Shown here: piece by piece, positions 36,801 to 49,771 of the stretch
Layout of the letters: every line of letters starts with the position of its first letter
How positions within the stretch are numbered: position 1 is the stretch's first letter
Origin: Melanocharis versteri
Lineage: Eukaryota; Chordata; Aves; Passeriformes; Melanocharitidae
DNA length: 64,000 nt
Assembly (NCBI GenBank): GCA_013397845.1
Contig: VZTG01005259.1
Location: 661,228 to 725,227, forward strand
Direction of reading: 5' to 3'
The notes under the pieces: generated by a model
What the model was told of the DNA's origin: nothing
Databases searched by the model: none
The model's input: only the letters and a program-made list of their open reading frames with translations
Program-made: the position numbers and the translations under genes

Positions 36801-38288
36801 TAAGTGGGTCAGACATGAACTGGCAACCGTTCTCAGCTAAAAAATTTCTCTTTTCTGAAGGAAATTATGTTTAAGGAGTACACTTAATTCTTGATAGGCC
36901 TCATGGAGTTTATGATATACATATACAAAAAAGAAAACTTAGATGAATGGACCTCATAAAGATTATATATTTCAAATGTGTTGGTTATTCTCCAGCTAAG
37001 TCAGAGGAAAAAGATGTCATGATTCTGAAATACATATTGCTATAGAGAACATAACAGCTACTTTTCAGCTATATAAAATAATGAATCTACAATACCAATA
37101 TGAGCGTTTTCTTCTGCAAAGATTTTGAGATGCTTTTTTTTTGAATTGTGGTGTTAAAGATGACATAGTAAAACCTATAGTTCTGGGGAAAAGTATTAGA
37201 GACAAAAGTTATCTCACTTTTTTATATTTAGTAAGAGCTAAATATGGGCAAAGAATATTTCTGGCATTCAGAAGATATAAATTAGATGTATTACAGATCT
37301 ACCTATGATGGTGTAGTGCATGGGTTTATAACAATTGCTTTCAGAAAAATGACTAAGGATTAAGTCACTTTAAGTTAGGAAACCCTGTGCATTGTCTCCC
37401 TAGATATTTTTAGGCTTCTGCTCTTTGATACAAAGGGAAGTACTGAATGTATATGGGATGAGGCAGATCTATTATCAGAAAAATTGATATTTAAAAGCAC
37501 CAGATAGGTTGAGTGCCTACACATTTGCACATTCAATCTGCTATTACTTTTCCTAAAGTGCACCTTGTCAAGACTTTCTATAATCAGCCCTACAATTCCC
37601 TTAAGGTACCTTCGTAACCTCTCAATGTAGACAAAGAACACGTAAGTAGATAATTTTGAACATGCAGGTCATAATTTATATGAACACTGACGCATAGAGT
37701 GAATAGGGATGATAGCTCTAAACTCACCAATCTAACTCTATGAAAGAAAATTTCCTTTTCTTTTTTTTTTTTGTATATTTTTTTTCTCAAGAACTGCTGA
37801 TCTTTCACTAGGAGAGACAATAGAAAATAACAGGCCACTTCTAATCCCAGTGGACTGGGATCAACATAGTCAAAATCGCATGCCATAAAAAGATAAAAAA
37901 AAGATACAATATTAAATTAGTAGTAGCTTCCCATTGTTTCCTATTGCTTTCAGTCTCAGCAAAACTGCCACTGGGAGAACTGATCACAAAAGAACAAGAA
38001 AATATGAGGATAGGGAGAAAAACTTGTACAAGTCTTGGAGCAAAAAACACTGTAAGGATCAACAGCTCAAACAGCAGAAATAAACATTATTATTTGCCAC
38101 AGGTTTCCCAGCAGCATCAGACTCTAAAGCAGACGAATTTGGAAAAATGACAGTAGCAAATGTCCTGCAAATATGCTAGTGACAAGGGGCCTTCCAGGCT
38201 GGTGTCCAGAGGTTAGCAGATGCTACATCAAAATAAACCATATCCAACAGTAATTCTATCTGATGACTCCCACCTCAGAAAGCCAACC
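33841..38288. other. Gene-free desert
   Basis: AT-rich sequence with frames of 98 codons or fewer and no recognised repeat except the palindromic TAAT cluster listed at 36408-36443. The frame at 35397-35639 is low in hydrophobic residues but has no family resemblance and no supporting signals. Confidence 0.55.
36408..36443. repeat. Perfect inverted repeat with extra CTAATGAA copy
   Basis: CTAATGAAT (36408-36416), spacer CTA, ATTCATTAG (36420-36428) form a perfect nine-base inverted repeat. A further CTAATGAA follows at 36436-36443. The TAAT cores are homeodomain-type. Confidence 0.7.
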
Positions 38289-38487
38289 CTGCTCTTGTGA
38301 GACCCCACCCGGAGCAGTGTGTACAGTTTTGGTGTCCCCAATGTAAGAAGGACATGGAACTGTTGGAGTAAATCCAGAGGAGGCCATGACATTGATAAGA
38401 GGACAGAATCACCTCCCCTATGAAGACAGGAGGAGAGAGTTGGGGCTGTTCAGCCTGGAGAAGAGAAGGGTGTGCGGAGATCATTGC
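38289..38487 (+). mobile_element. CR1 LINE internal fragment
   Basis: About 200 bases from upstream of the CR1 tail: GTGAGACCCCACCCGGAG, CAGTGTGTACAGTTTTGGTG, GAAGGACATGGAACTGTTGG, GTCCAGAGGAGG-like, CACCTCCCCTATGAAGACAG, GAGAGTTGGGGCTGTTCAGC, CTGGAGAAGAGAAGGGTG. It stops before the 3' terminus, so the copy is broken at both ends. Overlapping short frames are artefacts. Confidence 0.95.
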
Positions 38488-39475
38488 ACTGGGATTAAAT
38501 CAGAATGGAACTATACTCTAACCAATAGAACAGGGAGTACAAGTCTAACAAAATGGGAACAAATATTAAATTGTGATGTTGATGCATGTATTGTATGGAA
38601 AAAACAAGGATTTCTTTGTGAAAGTAATACCATAAAGGCCTAAGACATTTGTCTTTGACACTGAGCAAATGCCATTTTGAAATACATCCTGGTAATACTC
38701 CTGAAACTGTACTTTGATATGTTGGAAATAGATGTGTCTGTATGAGAACTATTTGTGACACTATAGTCACAGACAAAACCACTGTAGAGATGAGCAATCA
38801 CTCAAATATCTGTAATTTTACCAAGATTGTGGGAAGTGACTTTAACTATTCAGCTCATGTCACAACCTACTGACTGTTATAATCTAACTGCACATCATAT
38901 AAAGATTTACTGCTATTCCCACTGGAATAAACCTTACATTGGTAAAGAAACTACTGCAACATGATGGCCTGTGTCAACTGCTAGAGCGCGCCTGAAACAA
39001 TGGACAGGAAACTCTAATCCATGTTCATCGTGACACAGAGAAGATACTGAGTCCTGCAAAGAGTGAAGAAGAATGAGATCAGTGTTGGTGGGACACCTTA
39101 TTCATATGGTCACCAAAAGCAACAGAAACACTAGATCAGATGCTGCACCCCATAATAAGTTTCCTAATTTCTGTTGTATTATGCTTGTTATTGAATACTA
39201 TTCTGTATGTTAGAGTGTGGAGAAAAGCTAGGTTAGTGATGCTGTTCCAAACACCTCCTTCCATATATAATACTACTCAATCACATTTAAAGAAACCTCG
39301 ATAATTACGTAACCTAACAAAACAAATTCCTTAAACTACAATTAAGTAGGGCATTAATCTGTTTATAGGCATGGTGACAAGAGGTAACCACACTGCCACT
39401 CTGTGGAGCAAGATGGATTGGAGAATTTTTAACAGGTATGCCTTTATGCATTTAGATGTATACATCTGTGTGAGC

Positions 39476-39491
39476 GTGTGTGTGTGTGTGT
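39476..39491 (+). repeat. Short (TG)n microsatellite
   Basis: Eight TG units, preceded by TGTGAGCG. A short dinucleotide repeat. Confidence 0.85.
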
Positions 39492-39887
39492 ATTGATTTA
39501 AATACCCTCTAGCTAGTACAGTATGAATGCTGCTGCTTAGATCTATAATTAAATCACTGTCACAATTGTAGTAAACTCTATCAAATCACTTTGTAAATGT
39601 TAAATTTGTCAATGATTAAGTGTTATTAAACCCTTTGCACCCTTACCCTTTTGCAACTCTGGTTTCCATGTAAGTCATTCTAAATTGCTTCTAACTTGAT
39701 TTTCCTTTGCTTGTTTCACCATGTAGTGAGTAATAGAGTGAACCTTGCCACTGACTCTGTTAAAGTCACACTTTCACAAATTTATAGTAAAATCTGCTTT
39801 GACCAGTACCTTTGAAAATGATTCTTTAAGTGGCCTAAACCACTTCTTCATGACAAGAGAGGAGAGAGGGGCTCCTGAGTTCCAGTT

Positions 39888-39961
39888 AATCACGCTTGTG
39901 ATTCCTTAATGAAAACATGACAAGAGCCAGGGAAATTAAATTCCTTTCATAGCAAAGGAAT
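39888..39961. promoter_or_regulatory. Two perfect inverted repeats in a unique block
   Basis: AATCAC-GCTT-GTGATT (39888-39903) and ATTCCTTT-CATAGC-AAAGGAAT (39940-39961) are both perfect palindromic arms within 75 bases. The surrounding 39880-40110 sequence is non-repetitive with several AATTA/TTAAT cores. It is a candidate regulatory element; the class is inferred from motifs only. Confidence 0.3.
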
Positions 39962-40478
39962 AATTAAGACTGGATCTTACTTTATTAACTTTTGCAAAGT
40001 CTACATTTGCACAGTCTGCCTCAAAGCTAACTGACCCTTGGTAAATGGAATTAAATTAGCACTTTGTAAGATGCAATACATCTGACATGTTTCTGACACC
40101 ACTTGTGTTTACTCCAAAGGATATCCAGGTCAATCGATCAGAAGAAAATACCTACATTGCAGATTCCTTAATTTGTTAAGATGACTTTCACCCCTTTCCT
40201 TGGATCCTGTAGGACTTGACTTCACTGTATGACAGAGAATTCTGGGCACTTATGTGTAGTCACAGATGTGTCTGGTAATGAAAGCAAGTAACTGCTCTCA
40301 AATAAGGCTGAGGCTTCCTGCTAGAGGTAGCATTGAAGTGCTATTCCAAATATTACAGTTTTCCTATAGAAGCCCTGAAGATCCTCTACACCTTTCAGTG
40401 CCTAACTTCTTGTACCAGACTCTATTGTAGGAGGCAGAACTAGGTTTGTATTATTTATTTATATATTTTTTAATTTTA

Positions 40479-40533
40479 TTTTTGTTGTTTTTGTTTTGGT
40501 TTGTTTTGGTTTGGTTTTTGTTTTGTTTTGTTT
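40479..40533 (+). repeat. G/T-only low-complexity tract
   Basis: TTTTTG, TTTTGG and TTTGG units, purely G/T on the plus strand. The 60-codon frame over it is a Phe/Leu/Trp-rich artefact. Confidence 0.85.
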
Positions 40534-41841
40534 ATGACACCTCGTTTTCAATCTGGTATAATAAATGGCCACGAGAATTATGTTCGTTAATGTGTCAACA
40601 CATTGCAGGCAAACTACTAAGAGGTTAATGAGTTGACCATCCCAAATTGTCTTCTGAGACTATTCTACAAGCATGGGTTTTGTTACTTAACACACTTCTC
40701 AAAACTATATTTCTTAGCTTTAAGAACCAAGCAAAAGAAGAACTATAAAAATCCTTCTGCCACCTGTGTATTTCTTGCTATTATGCAAAATTCTATTTTT
40801 TATTATTTTAATTTTAATATGTAATAAAGATTAGTAAACCATATTCCCACAGAAATGAGCTTACTCTAAAATTGGCACATCTAGGGTTTGCTGTAGATTC
40901 TAAAGAAGACAGAGCTGCCTCATTTGGTTTTAAAATGGACCCATTGAATATAGCACATGTAGGGAAGAATTAACTAACTCTAGCAAAATGTTTTTCACAA
41001 CTGCTTCTCTCTGCTGGAAATCCCACAATCATACTTAAAATCTAAGATAATGAGAAAGCCTCTAAGCTGAAAAAGCACTCCCTTTAATCATTTCAATTGC
41101 AGTATAACATATAATTTTCTAAAACAGAACAGCCTTCTTTTTCCCAAATTCAAATTGAAATTCTTTTCAAATGCTAAGATATTATTTTGCTGCAGATCCT
41201 TATAATGCACTGCTACCCACACTGGCATCCGAGTAAGAGCAAAGAGACTCTTGCTACACTTGGGACAACAGTAGTGACCACAAATGCACAACAGCTCACT
41301 CAAAAAAGCTGGAGGGGAGTGTGGAGTGCACACTGAAGTGGGACAACAAACAACACAGCATTCCAGCAACAGTAAGTGAAAAGATCACAGGGATGTACAC
41401 AGCAGCAGGATCTAATCTGAAATAGCAGTGGTGAGAAATATTGCCAGCTCCAGCAAGAGTTCTACTCAGCTGGGAGGATTTTCATTCAGATGCAAGCACC
41501 TGGTACTCCAGTACTGAAGTTGTGGTGAGCTTCCTCTTCTGCTTATTTCACCATGGGGCACTCTGGAAAAATACAGAGGGTAGAGGAGCACAGGATTTTC
41601 CAAGTGTGCTCCTTACGGTGTCTGACAGCCATTTAAAGATTGTGTCTGGTTCAAAAAAATTCTAGGTTCCTTCTGGTATTGTTAGTAAACATCAGCTTCT
41701 CGGGGGAAATTTAATCTTTCCAAGTTCATGTCTAAGATGGGGTAAACCTCCCTTGGATCATGTCCCTCTCTTGCCCCTAAAGGAATAACCATGCTTAACT
41801 TTCAGATAGATAAAACTAGGATACTGAATGCAGTCGAGTTT

Positions 41842-41889
41842 GGGGGGTGGAGCAGGGAAGCAGAAGAAGGGATGGAAGAGAGGAGGAGG
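41842..41889 (+). repeat. Polypurine tract
   Basis: Nearly uninterrupted G/A on the plus strand, starting with GGGGGGTGGAG and ending with GAGAGGAGGAGG. It could adopt triplex or other non-B structure. Confidence 0.65.
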
Positions 41890-42607
41890 TTTCTCGTGAA
41901 TGTTTATATTCTTTTCCTGTAGTATCAAATATTCAACTGCCAAAGATTAATATTCATTCCTGTGAATAGAGCTTACAGTGCATGAAATAAGTAGAATTTT
42001 ATTTTAAAAAAACCCTCCAAACATATTGAGAAACACTAATATATCAAGATGCTGAAGAAACAAAGAAACTCTACATGCCAGAAAAACCTGGCAGCCATTT
42101 CACTTGTAAGTCTATTGACTGAAAGTAAAAATAACTTTCAAAATCTGGTTCTGTTCCACATGTTTTGTCCTACAAAGTGGCAGAATGGAAAAGAGAGTGT
42201 ACATCAATAATGTAGATGAGGCTTCTGAGTAAATCCAAGGCTTTCAGCACACCTCCTCACCTCTACACTGAGGAAGCACGTCAGGAATTTGGCTGCCATA
42301 CTGGGATATGAACTGGAAATTTATATATATGCAAAGTAGATCAACCTGACTTCCTAACAGATATTAAATTAGATCTAGACTGCTTTCCAAGTTGGTGAAA
42401 ATGGTAATGACATCATTAATGGACTTGAAGGATATAGCTTTCATTGCTTGATGGTATAATAACTTTTTTAAAAAAAAAATCAACTTCTTTTTTTTGTCAC
42501 CAAAGGGCCAGTGTCTATTAAAATTTGATTTGACACTGTATTTTCAGAATTTGCATTAGTAAAACTTACTTATTCCATTATTGTAAACTTAGGCAAAATG
42601 ATGGTTT

Positions 42608-43189
42608 TGCATTGTTTTTGTTGGGATAATGTTGACTTTCTTTTTAGCAACCCATAAGTTGCTGTGGTTTGGATTTGTTGATATTGGATCAGTGTTGATA
42701 ACACAGGGTTGTTTTAGTTGCTGCTGAGCTGAGCTCACACAGTGTCAGGACCTCCCCTGTCTCTTGCACCATTCTCCTGTGAGCAGACTGGGAGTGCACA
42801 CAAAACTGGGAGGCGACACAGCTGGGGCAGCCAAACCCGACTGACCACAGGGGTATCCCGGACCACATGGAGCTCGTGCCCAGCAATAAAATCTGGGGAG
42901 TCGAGAAGGAAGGGGAGCATTCAGAGTTATGGTGTCTGTCTCTCCAAGTCACCGTTACAGCGATGGAGCCCAGCTTTCCTGGAGATGGCTGAACGCCTGC
43001 CTGCCCATGAGAAGTGGTGAATGAATTCCTTGTTTTACTTTGCTTGTGTGCGCGGATTTTGCTTTAGCTGTTCAGCTGTCTTTATCCCAATCCATGGGAC
43101 TTCTCACTTCTATCCTTCCACCCCACTGCAGAAGGAGTGAGTGAGGTGCTGTGTGGTGCTTATCTGCCCAAAGGGGTTTAACCACAACA
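42608..43189 (+). mobile_element. Second solo LTR, same family as 20410-21003, decayed
   Basis: About 582 bases colinear with the LTR at 20410: GTTGATAACACAGGGTTG, GGGAGTGCACACAAAACTGG, CTGACCACAGGGGTATCCC, CCAAGTCACCGTTACAG, GGAGATGGCTGAACGCCTGC, ATTCCTTGTTTTACTTTGC, CTGTCTTTATCCCAATCCA, and the terminus AGGGGTTTAACCACAACA. The TATA box has become CAATAAAA (42884-42891), the CRE-like site is lost and the ATTAAA signal is gone, so it is probably promoter-dead. No internal retroviral sequence flanks it. Antisense frames (42689-42952, 42735-42920) match those of the first LTR and are artefacts. The 5' boundary is less certain than the 3' end. Confidence 0.85.
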
Positions 43190-46100
43190 CTATTGACCAT
43201 CTCAGGACCACCTTTACAGAGGCGGAAGTTTTACATCCAAACATTCATTATGGAGGGCAATTTCTACTGTGAATGTATCCAAGATTTTGATGGGTAGATT
43301 TCTGCAGTCACTTGTGTGTGGAACATTCAAACATGAGTTCATATAATTTCAAATATTTATGTAATAACATCCAAATCTGAGGGTATTATTGTTGAATTGC
43401 ACAATAAATGTCTAATAGGATTGGATCTTTATGCAATTATTATGCTTTTTGCATTTAGAAAATAAAATAAGGAAATATTAAGTAAACATAAAATTAAAAA
43501 AATGAATTAAAAATAAAATATATAATCTGAATATCTGAATATATTCTATATATATGACTTGGGCTATGTGCTGGTTTTCACATTACATGCTTTAGATAGA
43601 GCAGCGTTATAATGCAAGTATAAAACAGAGAGGTAAGTTAATAACATTTGTGCAGTATATTTTTTTACAAGAAAGTATATGAGCTATTTCAAAAGCATGT
43701 TGTCAGTTTGCTCGTTATGCCTTCTGGAAATAGTCCCATAAAATGAGTGCAAGCTGCCCTCTAAATTACAATGTAATTTTCTTATTTTAGTGGAAGGTAA
43801 GCATTTGGAACACCATCTTGTTTATCACAAATAGAGAACACCACATTTGCTCAATGGAAAATTTTAATCAGTTAAGTGAAATTTGTGGATTCAATTTAAC
43901 CTTTTTTAGGAGTCAGTTTTAAATACTTAACTACAGAATATGCTGCAGTTTAGTTGATGAAAATGACCTGTCTGCAGAATTACCATTATTGCACATGTAA
44001 AGTTATGTACTGCAAGAGAATTTTTGTACACTGTAATATCAACGGGATTTATTTTAGCCAGTTACAAGAGGACATACCAGAGCATAAAAAAATAGGCTCT
44101 CATAAAGGATAAATATTGTCCTCTAACCCAACTCATCTTCCACCTAGTTTAGGTTATTTTACCTGTGTGGGGGAAGAAGCAGGGTTCCATCTGTCCATTG
44201 CTTCAGTTAGTGTACATCTGAGTATTTACTCCTCTAAGAAGTCTCTGAGATATGTTGGACCTACTGTACTTGTATAACACTGATCAATTATTGCGAATAA
44301 TATTTCAGTTGCAGTTAATCTAATATATTTACCAAGGCAAACTTCATGAGCATGCTAAGATCACTTTCTTTGAGCATGCTATAAATCTCCTCAGATATGT
44401 CAGACCCGTCTTCACTATGGAGCCCTCTTTATTTTGTGCATTTTGTATGTATGAAGAAGGTCTTTTGTGTCCCAGCAAAACAAGCTCATTATGTGTGTGC
44501 TATTTTATTTATATATATATGATTAAAGCAGAAATATGGCATTCCTATCTGGAGAAGATGAATCACTACTCTGGGAAGTCATGTTCAGGTGCACTGTAAA
44601 TAGACCAGAAAAAGTGACACTATCCAGTTCCTGTAGCACTAAAGTCCAGAGTGTAGAAAAGGTTACCCTTTAAAAAAGGCTTTAAAAAAGATGCTTCTGT
44701 GGATTGTGTAACCCTGCAGTCAGGGTTAAAAATTCTCAGAGGGCTTTCTTCTCAGATAGCAGAGGTCACTCATCACCCTGCACAAAGACGTGCCAGGATG
44801 GAATGGAGGTGGGCAAATACAGGAATTAACAGCAGGTCTGACAGCCTGTCTGATTCCAACATTGAGCTTAGCACAATTCACTTTTACCCATGAGAAACTT
44901 AGTAGAAGGAATCCAGACAAGAGGGAGAGAAAACAGCAACAAGGCTGCACCTGGTGTTTTTCCAAATGCCTGAACGCTTATGCTATAAATGACCAATAGT
45001 GGTATGTTGTAGTTAAATAATATGCAATATTATTTATGCAATATATGCATAAATATATGCAATAATATGCAATAGATGCATCGTAGTAGTCAAAGACCCA
45101 ATGAACACGTAGCCTGATTGATAAACATACAAAAGTGTATAAATTACACTGGTTTTTGCAATGAATGGCCTTTTCTGCCTGAACTTGTAAGTCTTTTATG
45201 TCGCGTCCGCCTTGACAGCAACAGGCAAATAGTGAACTAACACTAAACACTACACAATGATTTCTGTCACAATCATATTACACATGAGGACTACATGTCT
45301 TATAAATTCAAATGTTATTTTTCTTACTTGTGCTAAAACAAAATGAGGTTGCAGAGCAGTATTCCTGAGAGCCAGATTCTGTTACATGTATTGAACATGC
45401 AGAGCCAATGGCTTCAAAAGAGGTTAATTGCAAAGGAAAATAGTGTTCATTATGAGAAAAGACAACAGAATATAAGCACCAGAAGTTTCATAGGATTTTA
45501 TCCAAGGGGAACCATTATGATCATCCAAATCTGATTTCCTACAAAACAGCCCCAAGAACTTCAACCACTGATTTCTTCCCTTAGCCCACAATGCTGGTGT
45601 TTGAGCATGTCTTTTAAAATGACAGTTAATCTTAATTTAAAGACTTTAAATGGTGGAAGATGCGCTACAGATTCCAGCATATTTTGCACAGTTTAATTAC
45701 ATTTTATAGCTGAAAAGTCTACCTCATTTTGACTTTGAATTTATTAAACTTCTGATTCCAGCCACTGGGTCTCATTCTCCATTCATCTATAAGATTAAAG
45801 AGCCTTCTACCACCAGAAAACTTTCCTCATGTGGGCAGCTGCAGACTACAAACAATTCACCTCTTAACCTTCTTTTTGTTTAGTTAAATAGATTAACTTT
45901 TTTTCAGTCTTTTATGGTTGAGACAGGTTTTTCAACCTTACATTATTCTTTGAGTTTTTTTCTAAATCATCTCCAAACTGCTGACATCCTCTTTATACTC
46001 TTTAAATGAGAACTGTACAAAGAATTTCAATAAGTTCTTGTTAATATCATGGATAGCACTAACAACCTGCTTGTTAGTCTCACCTTTATTAAAACAAAGT

Positions 46101-49100
46101 CCATGAGAGGCTTCAGAGCCACAAAATCACTTGGTAACCTCAAGTTCAGATGGTTGTGCCCTGTGACCTCCAACTGCTCTGTGGGAGCTGGTAAAGGTTC
46201 TTTGGAAATCTTTTACTTTAGATAGAGACTCCTTTAAGCTATACTTCTGAATAAGTTTCAGACAGAACCATGTTAAGAAATTCTTATATATATGGAAAAA
46301 GCCAAAAAGCCATCTGCTCTTATGCATGTATTATTCTGGGAATAAAACAATTCATTAGCTGAATAGACAATGATTTAGTCCTAGATAGAATTACTATTTT
46401 TAATTGATTATAAAAAAATACTTAATTATTCAGAAAAAGATCAAGTGATTATAAATAATTGCTTAATTGCTTGAAAAACAATTTTCACTTGGGTAATGTG
46501 GAAGCTTGAATCAGGGGGTTCAGCTATCAGCCATTCAATGCATAAACAACTCCATGCTTACTAAGCTGGACATTGAAGGATATGCTGAATAGCTCTGACA
46601 AAAAGAGTTTTTAAACTAAAAATGCCAGTCCAAGAAATCAGTTTGAATTTTTAAATATCTTTTCTGCATCTAAAACCTTTCCATTTACAGTCAAACCGAA
46701 AGGAAAGCCTTACTTCTCCCCTAAGTGATTAGGCAAGCCAAAAAGAAAATAGATATTTTCAGATTTTTTCTTATAATGTTCTGGTACCCAAGCAGTAGAG
46801 AGATACTAGTTATGGTGGTTACTCATAGCAGGGCTTTTTTTAGAGCAGCATTTCTGTCTTCACAGAATTTTGATGAATTATGCTGCAAGACAACTGCTTA
46901 AATGTGAATTAAAGTTTGAATCAGTGGCTGAACTGGTTTTGTTCCAAATCAATTTTAAACATGATTTTACAATTCAAAGTCTAGTGATAAAGAAACATTG
47001 TTCTTGGCATCTGCTGTAATGATTGTCCATTTTCCTGAGGGCTAGACTGATCCTCTCTTTAGCATAATAAAGGTTTCCTTCTTGTGAATGAGGAATCTAG
47101 GGAGCATATTTTCCTTTGCACCATAATTCTCCCTAATTCCTTCTCACTTTGCTGCACTATGTCTTTTGTGGAATGGACAAAGGACAGAAGTTAGTTCCTG
47201 CCACAGGTTTGCAGTCTACAAATTCTTCTTCTGTGGGACTTGAAACTTGTCAAGACCTTGGAAAGAGAGCCATCTCCCTTTCTTCTCCCTTATGAGCACA
47301 CACCCACACAAAAGAGCTGCCAGGAATGAACATTGTTACTTTCCTGTTTCTGCTTTCCCTCCTCTATTAGACATCCAAGGAGAACCCACAGGCTAGCGCC
47401 AATCCATCCTCCACATATTCAGACTGGTCCTTAGAAATAAGTGCTTGTTCAGCAGCTGGTATTTCTTCAATATGACTGCTGCCTTTTTGATATTCTGGAA
47501 TAAACTCTAATTTTCACACAGGTAAGAGAAGCTGCTGCACTAGTGACTAGTGACATTTGGTAGGTGAACTGAATGTTTTATATTCTGCTTCTAACAAAAT
47601 TACTAGAAATTGTTTCAGTGACATAAAACTGGGGATATTTTCCTCATTTTCTACATGACTTTTGGCAATTATTTATAAAAAATGATTAGCTGCTTTCTCA
47701 TTAGTAAAGCAGTGTGAAACTGAAATCCTCACTTGCTAGAAAGAGTGCATTCAGTTCTTGTTTCTTTGACTTTTTCTCATTGGTGTTCTCCTTGTGCATG
47801 CTGAGGAACTTCTGGGAGAGCCAGATTATAACAGATTCTAAACCTCAAACAAGATTGATAAATTTTGGTTTGCTTTACATATGAAACTATGCAAAGCCAT
47901 GAACTCCTCACAGAATTGCAAATAGCATCTTATTACATGACTCACATGCTTTTTTAGAGAAGAGTCAAATCTGGATGCATTCCCAGGGCCTGTGCAGCCC
48001 TCCAGTTCCCCTGTCCTGTTACACTGTGTTTATAGCTTTGCATGGTGCTAACAGGTAACCCTTTCCATAGAAAAAAGGTGAATTTGCAGCCCTGTAGAGT
48101 TGTAAGGTGCTCCTTGTGGGGTCTATTTTGCAAGTACTGATTGCAGTCAACGATATAAATCATAATTATAAGCACTGCTGTAGTTAGGTATCTTGATCTT
48201 GAGTCTAGTCATAGAAAACAAAGTGTTTCTGTTAAGAAACATGCAGAATCACACAATCAATTCCAAGTGCAAATATTTGCTGTTATTTGCAAGGATTTCT
48301 TATCCAAACATCACAGGATGCTCATCTGTTTCATTGTCCCAGAGCAGTGTCCTAGACTGAATGTGAGTTCTGCACTGCTCCATGCTGAGACATAAATAAT
48401 TCCTGTCAGGTTCAGAATAAAGTTTTGTAAGCCTTCTGAGCACCTGTATTACATGGAAGATTGACTTCACCTGCTGTCCATCATTATGGTCCCTGGAATA
48501 CATTTTAGAATGTTGCTAGACCTTGCTTCATATCTTGAACTGAAAATGTGTTATTTCGCTGGAAGTGTATTTGTTCGCTTTTTTTTTTCAAGCTGATATT
48601 TTTAGGCTAAATTTCTAATCTTCCCATAAATATGGTATCTCAATATAAATTTTATTATTTCTTTGTAGCAATATCACCACATATTAATTCTCTCTTCCTG
48701 TTTTATGTATCATCAGTAAAAACCATTCATGTGAGAATAATTCCAGCATCCACAGCAAAAATTAAGATATTAATCAAGATGGATAATAAAATCATGCCCT
48801 GTGGAAAGGCACTAGACATTTCTAGTCAACAAAATGCTATTTATTCTAATTATTAACTTAGGATAAATTAAGCTATAATATAGGTTAATTGTATAAATAA
48901 ATCAGCTTGGACTTCTGAACAACGTAAAGCAATTTGTTGATATTTCCTGCACAGACTCTTGCCCTCCATAAAACAACCAGCATGCATTGTTAGGAAAGAA
49001 AAAGGGAAAAGTATTTGTAGGAGTACCAGAATTAGCTATTTATAGTTACTATGGAAACAAAGCAGAATCAAATAAGCATCAGAGCTTGTGTGATTATACT

Positions 49101-49671
49101 TCTGTTCATAGGCTATTGAACCATACTCTTGCTTTTAATAGCATTTTCTTTCAAATATTAATAAATTTTGGTGTTATAGATTTTGCATTCAGGTGTACCC
49201 TATTTGGTGATAACAAGCGGAGACATTGGAAGGCTTAAATTCTACTAACCTATAAACATAAGCAATGTGCAATGTGGGAAGTTTTGCTTGTCTAAAAGAG
49301 CAATTTTCAAAGTAGGCTGTAGAACAGAAAATGTTGCTGCTCACTGTCAGATGGTCTTTGCTGCAAAAAACCACAAAACTTCATACTTTAACTTGTTGTT
49401 ATGGTACAGGTGAAAGTATGGATTTACAGGTAGGATTGACACACCCGGTCCTATCAAATAGCTAAAGATGAACCAAGGAGCAGCTTAAAGGGAAGAGGTA
49501 CTTAATGACATTTATGAAACATTAAAAAAAATGTAAAGCACTATTTATTATGTATGAAAGCAGAGTTTTACACAGCCTTTAGATGCAACTAATTTAAAAC
49601 ATATGAATTAATTTGGAAGCAATCTCAATTTAAGGGTATTCAAATACAAAAAAATACATTACAATCAGCTG
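43190..49671. other. Gene-free desert with AT-rich islands
   Basis: No exon, RNA gene or interspersed repeat is recognised. The interval 43480-43560 is an AT-only low-complexity island, and 45020-45080 is the motif cluster listed separately. Frames do not exceed 90 codons. Confidence 0.55.
45020..45075. repeat. AT-rich island with repeated ATATGCAATA
   Basis: TATGCAAT occurs four times in about 55 bases, with intervening ATGCATAAATATATGC. It looks like an irregular simple repeat. The unit resembles POU or C/EBP half sites, but function is speculative. Confidence 0.55.
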
Positions 49672-49697
49672 CCTGTATCTGTCCAGGCAGATACAGG
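49672..49697. repeat. Perfect 10-bp hairpin
   Basis: CCTGTATCTG (49672-49681), six-base loop TCCAGG, CAGATACAGG (49688-49697). The arms are perfectly complementary. It lies eleven bases before a 21-bp tandem repeat. Confidence 0.85.
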
Positions 49698-49708
49698 ACA
49701 CATGTCCC

Positions 49709-49771
49709 TGACATTCAGCACGGATTCAGTGACATTCAGCAGAGATTCAGTGACATTCAGCACAGATTCAG
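49709..49771. repeat. Three-copy 21-bp tandem repeat
   Basis: Units at 49709-49729, 49730-49750 and 49751-49771 share TGACATTCAGCA followed by a variable two- to three-base stretch and GATTCAG. Because 21 is a multiple of three, the minus strand stays open and reads as a heptapeptide repeat (ESVLNVT / ESLLNVT) in a 64-codon frame. No other coding support exists. Confidence 0.9.

Larger units (their letters stand above)
38488..42607. other. Gene-free desert with simple repeats and palindromes
   Basis: No exon or RNA gene is recognised. It contains the (TG)n, inverted repeats, G/T tract and polypurine tract listed separately. The interval 38940-39130 has a unique, slightly CpG-retaining composition (AGAGCGCGCC near 38983) but no identified family. 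Confidence 0.5.

Noticed and set aside
48246..48262. AGAATCACACAATCA as the start of an antisense CR1
   Set aside because: The sequence that follows does not continue into the CR1 tail (no GGTTGGAAAAGACC-type block), so the resemblance is coincidental.
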